A stretch of DNA of 64,000 bases from VAZQ01 sp963753575 (GTDB taxonomy: Bacteria; Pseudomonadota; Alphaproteobacteria; Rhizobiales; Xanthobacteraceae): assembly GCA_963753575.1 (NCBI GenBank), contig CAVWCR010000003.1:62001-126000 (forward strand), read 5' to 3'. Shown here piece after piece: positions 36,579-43,498 of this stretch. The notes under the pieces were generated by a model, which was given only the letters and a program-made list of their open reading frames with translations, searched no databases and was not told the DNA's origin. The position numbers and the translations under genes are program-made. How positions within the stretch are numbered: the first letter of the stretch is position 1; each line of letters begins with the position of its first letter.

Positions 36579-36746
36579 GCGTCTCTCGCAACACGCGTTC
36601 ACCAATTGGGCCGAGTAGCGGCGCTCGCCGCGTGCGACGTTGCCGTTGCGAGTTAAAGTTAAGATCAACATCTCGCGCGCGCTTACCAGACTGGAGGTAA
36701 AGTGTGGCCGAAGCCCAACCAACGAACTCGGTCGGAGCAGAGTGAG

Positions 36747-37556
36747 ATGTTTAAGTTTTCAAGTCTTGCCGCAGTGGTCGGCGGCATCATGGTATTCAAC
36801 GCTTCTTCGGCGCTCGCCGCGAATGGCTGCAGCAATCCGCATGCGCTCGGTACCAGCCGGACCATCGCGGTGAAGCCGGCTGATTTTCCCAGGATCGGGA
36901 CGGAGGAGTACCTGGAGTTGCTGCGGCTCAGAGACCATGAAGTCGTGCTGACATTCGATGACGGGCCGGTCCGCGAACAGACGAATAAGTTTCTGGATGC
37001 GCTCGCGGCCGACTGCGTGAAGGCCACCTTCTTCATGCTGGGAATCAACGTCGCGTATGCGCCGGATCTGGCGCGCCGCGCGTTCGACGAAGGTCACACG
37101 ATCGGCACCCACACCTTCAACCACGTGAATCTTTCGAAGGTGCCGCTTGAGAAAGCCAAAAAGGACATCGAGCTCGGCATTGAGGCGGTGACGGAGGCCC
37201 TGGGGAAGGGGCGCCATGTCGCGCCATTCTTCCGCGCCCCTTATCTCGGGATTACCAAGGATGTCGAGAAGTACCTTTATGCGCGCGGCCTCATGGTGTG
37301 GGGCATCGATGTCGATTCGCTCGATTGGACGTTCGCCAATTCGTCGAAGGTGATCGAGCGCAGCATCGCGGAACTGGAGAAGAATCGTAAGGGCATTCTG
37401 CTGCTGCACGACGTCAGGCCGGCGACCGCCAACGCGCTTCCGGTTCTGCTGTCGGAGCTCAAGCGCCGCGGCTTTCAGATCGTGCACGTGGTGCCGGCGT
37501 CGAACCCTCCGCCGAATATCTCGGCGCTCTCGCGGCTTGCTCGCAAGAGCAACTAG
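36747..37556 (+). CDS. Second secreted polysaccharide deacetylase (NodB homology domain)
   Basis: A 269-residue paralogue of the 34658 product with its own signal peptide (SLAAVVGGIMVFNASSALAA). It shares the opening NPHALGTSRTIAV, TFDDGP (69-74), zinc ligands His122 and His126 in GTHTFNH, RAPYLG, DVDSLDW and LLHD. Both paralogues should be active carbohydrate esterases. The start at 36747 has GGAG upstream. A separate 168-base gap suggests its own promoter, so the two enzymes may be used under different conditions or on different polymer regions. Confidence 0.9.
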   Translation: MFKFSSLAAVVGGIMVFNASSALAANGCSNPHALGTSRTIAVKPADFPRIGTEEYLELLRLRDHEVVLTFDDGPVREQTNKFLDALAADCVKATFFMLGINVAYAPDLARRAFDEGHTIGTHTFNHVNLSKVPLEKAKKDIELGIEAVTEALGKGRHVAPFFRAPYLGITKDVEKYLYARGLMVWGIDVDSLDWTFANSSKVIERSIAELEKNRKGILLLHDVRPATANALPVLLSELKRRGFQIVHVVPASNPPPNISALSRLARKSN

Positions 37557-37620
37557 TCAGATCGAGCGCGCCACGCGGGGGGGGGCGGCGTCCGCCGCCA
37601 ACGCCCGTGGGCTATCTGCT

Positions 37621-38397
37621 TCAGGTCTGTGCCCTGAGCTCGCCCTTCGGCAGCAGCCGACGCGCGAGCTCGCGGCGTGCGGAGGGGTCGGCCAGATAGC
37701 GCTCGAGCGCGGCCATGAACAGCGGAAGGTCCATGCCATAGTTCGACGTCAGTATGACGATGGACGCGCCAGCCCAGCCGGCGTTCCAGGCGAGGCGCTT
37801 GAGCGCCCGCCCTCGCTGCTCGTTGGGACGAACGACGACGCTGGTGTAGTCGCGGAGCCGGATGAAGACGGCTGGATTGTTGTTGATTGCGCCGGCGCTC
37901 ACCTGCGCGACCGCGTCCCACGGCACCATAAGCACGAAGCGCATGCGCCCGAGCGTGATCCCTTCGGGGTCGAACTGAATGAAGTCGTTCGGCCACCACC
38001 CGCAAAGCGCGCTGATCAGGAGCACGCTGCCAATAGCCGCAATCACCCACGCCAGCGCCAGGAAGATCGGCCCGTAGGAATGGCCGAACAGGATGAAGGT
38101 CGTGCCCATGGCCGCCAGCGTTGCGCCGGACGTGATGATCAGGACGCGCGACTGCCGGATCGGAACGCCGCCGACGATCTCGGCTTTCAGCGCATGCCAG
38201 CGGCGAAATCGCAGCTTGCGCAGGATGATGATGGCGGCGACGACCGCGCATGGCCCAAACATCGCGATCGACACGATGCCGACGTCGCGGTCATGGGGCA
38301 GTATGAATAATCCGCACGCCACAAAGATGATGCCAATGGCGAGCAGGACCCAGTCCCGAAAGCTTGGCTTGGGATAGGCGGTATCGGGTTGTTTCAC
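37621..38397 (-). CDS. Hypothetical membrane protein with PH-like domain
   Basis: About 258 residues from a GTG at 38397 (KQPDTAYPKPSFRDW). Two membrane hairpins come first (WVLLAIGIIFVACGLFILPH and VLIITSGATLAAMGTTFILF, with further segments). A cytoplasmic domain follows (DFIQFDPEGITLGRMRF, VPWDAVAQVSAGAINNNP) whose pattern resembles bacterial PH/YdbT-like domains. The last part has LRDYTSVVVRPNEQRG. It converges with the second deacetylase gene. Function unknown. The upstream part of the open frame (to 38598) lacks coding character and includes the terminator of the next gene. Confidence 0.6.
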   Translation of the reverse strand: MKQPDTAYPKPSFRDWVLLAIGIIFVACGLFILPHDRDVGIVSIAMFGPCAVVAAIIILRKLRFRRWHALKAEIVGGVPIRQSRVLIITSGATLAAMGTTFILFGHSYGPIFLALAWVIAAIGSVLLISALCGWWPNDFIQFDPEGITLGRMRFVLMVPWDAVAQVSAGAINNNPAVFIRLRDYTSVVVRPNEQRGRALKRLAWNAGWAGASIVILTSNYGMDLPLFMAALERYLADPSARRELARRLLPKGELRAQT

Positions 38398-38591
38398 GCC
38401 AGGGCGCCTTGGTCCGCGAACTCGCTGAGCCAATACTGACGGCAGACCATGGCGGTTTTTTTGTCGGCTATACCGGAGAGTCCGCGCAGGCTGAGACCAG
38501 GCAGGCGATGCTCGCCGAGCCGTACGACGTTGAGATTCCGCGCCGCCGTCTGTCGGGGCGTGGTGTCGGCCATCTGGCACATGCCCGCTTC

Positions 38592-38628
38592 TGAACAAGG
38601 AAGCCCCGGCGTTTCGGCCGGGGCTTCC
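38592..38628 (-). terminator. Strong intrinsic terminator for the 58-residue gene
   Basis: A perfect 12-bp stem (38599-38610 with 38617-38628) and a six-base loop. Read on the minus strand it lies 22 bases after the stop of the small gene and is followed by TTGTTC. The T tract is short, but the stem is very strong. It separates the small gene from the 37621-38397 gene further along. Confidence 0.75.
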
Positions 38629-38649
38629 TCAGTTCCGACTGGAACAAGG

Positions 38650-38826
38650 TCAAGCAGTCGTGTCGACCAGTTGGCCTGTTCCGGGTGCCGGGGCCGACTG
38701 CACTGGTGCAGCCCCGGCATCATCGCCATCGCCGTCATTGGGCGGGTCGACCGCCTGGCTTTGAGATTGGCTAGCCGCCAATACCGCAGCCGCTGACGAC
38801 GACGCGCCTATGCTTGATATGCTCAT
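38650..38826 (-). CDS. Small 58-residue serine/alanine/aspartate-rich protein
   Basis: A short gene starting at the ATG at 38826 with GAGGAA upstream and ending with its own terminator. The product begins MSISSIGASSSAAAVLAASQ, continues with an acidic PPNDGDGDDAG middle and ends QLVDTTA. It has no membrane segment or signal peptide. I recall similar low-complexity small proteins (Ser-rich start, DGDGD middle, TA-type end) as common in Bradyrhizobium relatives, but no function is known to me. The start faces the divergent 39109 gene, and the shared space holds an 11-bp direct repeat. Confidence 0.65.
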   Translation of the reverse strand: MSISSIGASSSAAAVLAASQSQSQAVDPPNDGDGDDAGAAPVQSAPAPGTGQLVDTTA

Positions 38827-38952
38827 AGGTTCCTCATTTTGGGGACGTTCTCGCCCCGGCTCGCTGGCTAGGTTGAAAGCAAGAATTATTCGTTAATGTC
38901 TTTTCGATTGACTGTGATGACGAAGTGAATTGTGCTTGTCGATAAGTGTTTT

Positions 38953-38971
38953 CTGACAAGAACCTGACAAG
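38953..38971. promoter_or_regulatory. 11-bp-spaced direct repeat, likely response-regulator site
   Basis: CTGACAAG occurs twice (38953-38960 and 38964-38971), exactly 11 bases apart, one helical turn, as in PhoB/OmpR-type operators. Its reverse complement GTCAGGTTCTTGTCAG matches a second site at 41125-41140 in 13 of 16 bases. It sits in the divergent region between the small gene (38826) and the outer-membrane protein (39109). Confidence 0.5.
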
Positions 38972-39108
38972 CGCATAGCATTCGTGCATCGAAAACTTAA
39001 GTACAGACAATAAAACGCCTGAATCGGCCGTCACAGCGGCGCTGGTCAAAGGCGCGAGGCAACAAATCCAAACATCCATCAAGACATCTGTTGGAGGGGG
39101 GCGCGACA

Positions 39109-40044
39109 ATGTTGAGCTTGCTGCGATATGTGCCGGCCATGGTGGCAATGGCCTTTTGTCTGCGGCCGGCCTTCGCAGGCGATCTTGTGCCTGCGGCGGA
39201 GGTCTCGGCGCCGCGGGCCGCAACATCAGGCACGCCGCCGAGCCCCTTGTGCGGCGCGTTGCCGACCCAGCAATGTGATCCAAGTATTGCAAGAGGTCGC
39301 ACTGCGGCGTGGCCGCAAGTGTGGGGCTATCTCGACGCGGCAGGGATTTTTGCAGGTGAGCGCATGGCCCCCAACGGCGTGCCGTTCGAACCGGTCTTCG
39401 TCACCAGCATCAATCTGAATATCGGCCTCGTGCCGAACAAGAAACTCTATGTCTTCACCGAAAGCCGCTTTTGGATGCAGGAACCGGGGTTGGGCATTAC
39501 CAACCCGCATCAAGGCAATCTTGATTTCAGCAAGCGTGAATTCGATTTCAATGCCGGCCTCGCCTGGAACTACTGGGACCGGTTTGAGCTGCGAACGTCG
39601 GCTTATTCGGCCGGCAATCTCAATCGAGGCGTTTCGCTGACGTCGCCGTCCGGCTTCAAGGATGGCGTCCTCGTGGAGAACCGCTACTACTTCGGATCGG
39701 CGAACGTCTATGATGTCAGCCGGCTGAGCTTCATCAGTGTTGGCTATTACCCGACCAAGAGCATGGTCGGTGGAGATGGGGTGGAATTTCACCCCGGTCT
39801 GTTTGCCCGCGGCTATGCCACCTACGACATTCCGTTCTTGCGGTCCTATGTGTATGGCGACGTGCAGCTCACCGCCGAACGCTACGCCAAGCCGAAGTTG
39901 CTGGAGTTCGATGGCGGCTTTGCAGCCCGCCCCTTCAACCAGATGGAAAATCTCGAATTTCGGGTTGGCAACGACGTGACAACGGATCTGGAGGCGAACA
40001 CGACCAGGGATCTCATTTATGGCGCGGTCCGCATCGGATATTAG
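39109..40044 (+). CDS. Hypothetical outer-membrane beta-barrel protein
   Basis: A 311-residue exported protein with a signal peptide (LRYVPAMVAMAFCLRPAFAG). A short Pro/Cys-containing linker with CGALPTQQC is followed by an alternating pattern typical of a barrel, for example KKLYVFTESRFWMQEPG, FDFNAGLAWNYWDRFELRTS and RLSFISVGYYPTKS, ending in VRIGY with a terminal aromatic. I do not recognise the family. A very strong ribosome site (GGAGGGGGG) suggests high expression. The direct repeat at 38953 lies 138 bases upstream. The alpha/beta hydrolase converges with it 6 bases downstream. Confidence 0.7.
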   Translation: MLSLLRYVPAMVAMAFCLRPAFAGDLVPAAEVSAPRAATSGTPPSPLCGALPTQQCDPSIARGRTAAWPQVWGYLDAAGIFAGERMAPNGVPFEPVFVTSINLNIGLVPNKKLYVFTESRFWMQEPGLGITNPHQGNLDFSKREFDFNAGLAWNYWDRFELRTSAYSAGNLNRGVSLTSPSGFKDGVLVENRYYFGSANVYDVSRLSFISVGYYPTKSMVGGDGVEFHPGLFARGYATYDIPFLRSYVYGDVQLTAERYAKPKLLEFDGGFAARPFNQMENLEFRVGNDVTTDLEANTTRDLIYGAVRIGY

Positions 40045-40049
40045 GCCAA

Positions 40050-41051
40050 TCACGGGATCAGGGCGGCGCGGATTGCCTCGATCGCATTCGGGTCGGTGAT
40101 CATCGCCATGTGACCGATGCCGGAGAGCACCGTGACGTCGATATCGGGACGCACCTGCCGCAGCAATGGGGCGAACTCCGCGGCTCGCAACAGCTCGTCG
40201 TCTGCGCCGACCAGCACGCGCGCTCGGTCCACTTTGCGCAAGTCGGCAAGATAGTCCCTGTCGGCTCCAAAATTGGTCAGCAGCCGAAACGAATAGGTGG
40301 GTGTCTGATTTGTGCCCGGGGCGACCGCAAAGGCGATGACGGGCAGCCCATCGAACCAATGCACGCCAATCCGGTTGAGGATGCTCAATCCGACGATTCG
40401 TGGAACGAACGGGCGCGCCCAGACTTGGCCATTGCGATTCGCCGGGCGGGTGGTGGGCGCGTCGTATTGGAGATAGGGCGACAGCAGGACGTAGCGATCG
40501 AACAGCGTGCGGTAGCGGCCGCTGCCGATGCGTAACGCGAATCCACCCCCGGAGGAGAATCCGACGAGCGCGATCCGCCCGCCGGCATGCGTGGGCTCCA
40601 CAATGGTGGCCACGAAGTCGGCGAGATCGTCGTCCAGCTGACCGATGTAGTCGATGTCGCCGCGCCGGCCCGACCCGCCGTGGCCCCGTGCATCGATCGC
40701 GTAGATGCTCGCGCCTGCGGCAGAAAGCGCTTTGGCGAGGGCGTGCATGTCCTGGCTGCTGCCCGACGCGCCATGAACGAGGACTATGACAGCATCGCCG
40801 GCGCCATAGCTGCGGAAGGCCAGCATGGTGCCGTCGCGTGCGGGGTAGTGCCGGGCCGGGGGCAGGTCGCTCAGGTCGAGCCGGCGCATCGGCCCGCTGA
40901 TCGCAGCCAACGGTGGCGGCGGCGCAGCCGTGCCGAACATAATCAGCCCGGCCAGAATGGCGGCCCAGACAAGCGGCCCGATCAGCAGCCAGCGGGCGTA
41001 GCGCCGCCAGCGCGGACGGCTTGGTTTGGGCGCTTCGCGAATCTTCGGCAT
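40050..41051 (-). CDS. Alpha/beta hydrolase with N-terminal membrane anchor
   Basis: A 333-residue serine hydrolase. After a basic N-terminus comes one membrane segment (WLLIGPLVWAAILAGLIMF). The hydrolase fold follows: VIVLVHGASGSSQDM (oxyanion loop), AIDARGHGGSGRRGDI, the nucleophile elbow GFSSGGG, an acidic ARVLVGADDELL block and the final catalytic His in LSGIGHMAMI. It is probably a periplasm-facing lipase/esterase. The start at 41051 gives a better N-terminus than the frame start at 41096. It is divergent from the two-component operon and shares a regulatory region containing the 41125 repeat. Confidence 0.82.
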   Translation of the reverse strand: MPKIREAPKPSRPRWRRYARWLLIGPLVWAAILAGLIMFGTAAPPPPLAAISGPMRRLDLSDLPPARHYPARDGTMLAFRSYGAGDAVIVLVHGASGSSQDMHALAKALSAAGASIYAIDARGHGGSGRRGDIDYIGQLDDDLADFVATIVEPTHAGGRIALVGFSSGGGFALRIGSGRYRTLFDRYVLLSPYLQYDAPTTRPANRNGQVWARPFVPRIVGLSILNRIGVHWFDGLPVIAFAVAPGTNQTPTYSFRLLTNFGADRDYLADLRKVDRARVLVGADDELLRAAEFAPLLRQVRPDIDVTVLSGIGHMAMITDPNAIEAIRAALIP

Positions 41052-41124
41052 TTGGTCGACCGATGACGGGGGGCGAATAAGTCTAAGGCAGATCAACAGC
41101 CATCAACAGGAATGAGGGTCGCTC

Positions 41125-41141
41125 GTCAGGTCTGTGTCAGG
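41125..41141. promoter_or_regulatory. Second copy of the 11-bp-spaced direct repeat
   Basis: GTCAGGTCTGTGTCAG at 41125-41140 holds GTCAG twice at an 11-base interval and aligns with the reverse complement of the 38953 site in 13 of 16 bases. It lies between the divergent hydrolase (start 41051) and the response regulator (start 41298), so it may autoregulate the two-component operon. Confidence 0.5.
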
Positions 41142-41297
41142 AATCGCGTCCAATTTCGCCTTGATCTGTCACAATGCTTTCGGCGCCCGAAGAAGGAAGA
41201 AAAAGGAACGAGTCAACGACGCTGTCCCTGGCACTATTATATCTTGTCTAGCTCGCTGCGTCCTGCCAGTGATGCCCAGCCAACCTCTCAATGTGAC

Positions 41298-41975
41298 ATG
41301 CAAATTCTGCTGTTTGAGGACCATCATCGGCTGGCCAGCTCCATTGTTAAGGGGTTGGCCGATTTCGGGTTCGGGGTTGATTCCTTCGCCAGTGCGCTCG
41401 ACGGCCTCAGCGCCATGAAGACGGTTGCCTACGACGGAATCGTCCTCGATCTCGGTCTGCCGGATCGGGACGGGATCGATGTGCTGCGTGAGCTGCGCGG
41501 CCGGGACACCAACCTGCCGATCCTCATTCTCACCGCGCGCGACGGCATTGACGATCGCGTTGCGGGACTGGATGCTGGTGCCGACGACTACGTTCTCAAG
41601 CCGTTCGCCATGAAGGAACTGGCCGCCCGATTGCGGGCGCTCTTACGACGCCCGGGCCGGTCGCTGGGCGGGATGCTCGCGGTCGGCAACCTGCGGCTCG
41701 ACGTTGCGTCGCGACAGGCGACCGTCAACAACGCAGTCGTTCGCTTCACGCCGCGCGAGATCGGGGCATTGGAGCTGCTGATGCGGCGGGAAGGTCAGGT
41801 CGTGTCAAAGGCTGCGCTTGAAGACGGCCTGTACGGCTTGAGCAAGAACGTCAGTGCCAATGCGATCGAGGTTTTGATCTCGCGGGTACGCCGCCGCCTC
41901 GAGAGCGCCGACGCCAATTGCTCGATCCATACCTTGCACGGAATCGGTTATCTGTTGAAGGATGGCCGGCCTTGA
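41298..41975 (+). CDS. OmpR/PhoB-family response regulator
   Basis: A 225-residue two-component regulator. The receiver domain has the acidic pocket in LLFEDHH, the phospho-acceptor Asp in IVLDLGLPD, the switch Thr in LTARDG and the conserved Lys in LKPFAMKEL. The C-terminal winged helix shows FTPREIGALELLMRREGQVV and VLISRVRRRLE. It overlaps the kinase start by four bases (TTGA), so the two are co-translated. This family binds direct repeats at 11-base spacing; two such sites occur at 38953 and 41125. The frame is open upstream to 41112, but the receiver starts at 41298. Confidence 0.92.
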   Translation: MQILLFEDHHRLASSIVKGLADFGFGVDSFASALDGLSAMKTVAYDGIVLDLGLPDRDGIDVLRELRGRDTNLPILILTARDGIDDRVAGLDAGADDYVLKPFAMKELAARLRALLRRPGRSLGGMLAVGNLRLDVASRQATVNNAVVRFTPREIGALELLMRREGQVVSKAALEDGLYGLSKNVSANAIEVLISRVRRRLESADANCSIHTLHGIGYLLKDGRP

Positions 41976-43342
41976 AGTCCTACTCCCTGCTGAGACGGAT
42001 CACGATCAGCCTCTCGGTCACGATGCTGACGGCTGCGGCGTGCACCTACGGCTGGCTCTATCTCAAGGCGCGGTCGACCGAGATATCCTTGCGTGAGGAA
42101 ACGCTGCTCGATCAGGCCAAGGTCATTGCCGGCTATCTGGTTGTCAGTGCCACGGGCGCCGTCGAGCTTGATCTGCCGCCGCGCCTGGCGGAAGCCTACA
42201 ACAGCCCTAAGGGGTCGTTCCGATACGCGGTGCGCGACGAGCGCGGGCAGCTGATTTTTACGTCGGGGCCAAGCGTGGCGCCGCTGCCGGTGCTCAGAAA
42301 GTACATGCACAAGCTCTATGAATACGACCCGGACGGGCCTGGTCCACTCCACGTGTATGGTGCGGCAGTCCAGATGGCCGTTGGCGGCAGGGTGTTCTTC
42401 ACGCAGGTAGAGCAGCAGACTACCGACTCCGACTATCTGAATGAATCGGTTTTCGAAGAATTTCTGACCGATGGAATCTGGCTGCAGATCCCGTTCCTGC
42501 TGATCGTGCTGGTCGTCTGCATTTGGATCGTGAAACGCGCCGTCGTGCCGCTGACGCGGGTTTCCAGGCTGGCCGAGTCCATCAACCCAACCAACGCCGA
42601 CGTACGGTTGCCGACTGAAGACGTGCCGCGCGAGGTGCTGCCGCTGGTGCGCGCCATGAACGCGGCGCTCGACCGGCTCGATCACGGCCTGAAACGACAA
42701 CGGGAGTTCAACGCCAACGCCGCCCACCAGCTCCGTACGCCGCTTGCCGTTCTGATGGCCAACATCGATACGCTGGGGAACACGGAGATAGCCAATCGGC
42801 TGCGCACCGACGTCGAGCACATGAGCCGGATCGTATCGCAATTGCTGCTGGTGGCGCGGCTCGAGACGCTCGCGATCAAGCTCGACGACGTGGTGGAACT
42901 CAACAGCGCGGCCGCCGATATCGCAGCGGGCCTGGCGCCGCTCGCGATCGCCTCCTCAAGAAACATTGAGCTGATCCGGGCCGATCATCCGATATTCGTC
43001 CGCAGCAGCACGTTCGCGCTGCGGGAGGCATTGGGCAATCTCATCGAGAATGCGATCAGCCATACGCCGGCGGGAACGCTGGTACGGCTGCGTGTGACGG
43101 GTGAGCCCTCGATCGAGGTCATCAACTCCGGGCCCGGTGTGCCGGCCGAACAACGCGCGCGGATTTTCGAGCGGTTCTGGCGCAGCGACCAGGGCAAGGG
43201 CGGCGCAGGCTTGGGCCTGGCAATTGTCGAACGGATCATGAAAGCCTTGCACGGCTCGGTGACGGTCGGCGATGGGCCCGATGGCGGAGCGCTGTTCGCG
43301 CTGCATTTTTCTGAGCACCAGGTCGTCAAGACGTCGGCTTGA
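41972..43342 (+). CDS. Sensor histidine kinase (TctE/QseC type)
   Basis: A 456-residue inner-membrane kinase, probably using the TTG at 41972 that overlaps the regulator stop, with AAGGATGG upstream. Two membrane segments (SLSVTMLTAAACTYGWLYL and LQIPFLLIVLVVCIWIVKR) enclose a ~140-residue periplasmic sensor resembling the 2CSK_N domain (FRYAVRDERGQLIFTSG). Then come HAMP-like RAVVPLTRVSRLAESI, the H box NAAHQLRTPLAVL, the N box ALGNLIENAISHT and the G box GGAGLGLAIVERI. It should phosphorylate the upstream regulator. The signal is unknown; TctE-type sensors often respond to organic acids or stress. Confidence 0.9.
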   Translation: MKSYSLLRRITISLSVTMLTAAACTYGWLYLKARSTEISLREETLLDQAKVIAGYLVVSATGAVELDLPPRLAEAYNSPKGSFRYAVRDERGQLIFTSGPSVAPLPVLRKYMHKLYEYDPDGPGPLHVYGAAVQMAVGGRVFFTQVEQQTTDSDYLNESVFEEFLTDGIWLQIPFLLIVLVVCIWIVKRAVVPLTRVSRLAESINPTNADVRLPTEDVPREVLPLVRAMNAALDRLDHGLKRQREFNANAAHQLRTPLAVLMANIDTLGNTEIANRLRTDVEHMSRIVSQLLLVARLETLAIKLDDVVELNSAAADIAAGLAPLAIASSRNIELIRADHPIFVRSSTFALREALGNLIENAISHTPAGTLVRLRVTGEPSIEVINSGPGVPAEQRARIFERFWRSDQGKGGAGLGLAIVERIMKALHGSVTVGDGPDGGALFALHFSEHQVVKTSA

Positions 43343-43498
43343 GCCCGTCGGCGTGCGGCCACGTTGTGGCGGCATGGTTTACACAGCGTGCGTCAACACT
43401 TCGACGCGTAGGGCGTTCGACGGCAAGCGAAGCCGGCGGCCGTGAAATCGTGGTAAGGTGCACGCTGTTTCTGTTGCGCCAAAACCGTGCGGTGAGTC

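Noticed and set aside
37574..37586. Long G run just after the second deacetylase
   Set aside because: It is outside any gene. Without read-level data it could be a homopolymer artefact, and no phase-variable frame is affected.
38364..38594. A 76-residue plus-strand frame before the hairpin at 38599
   Set aside because: No ribosome site, no conserved features, and the hairpin is better read as the terminator of the minus-strand small gene.
38834..39292. A 152-residue minus-strand frame over the start of the 39109 gene
   Set aside because: It covers the signal peptide region of a gene with a strong ribosome site and has shadow composition.
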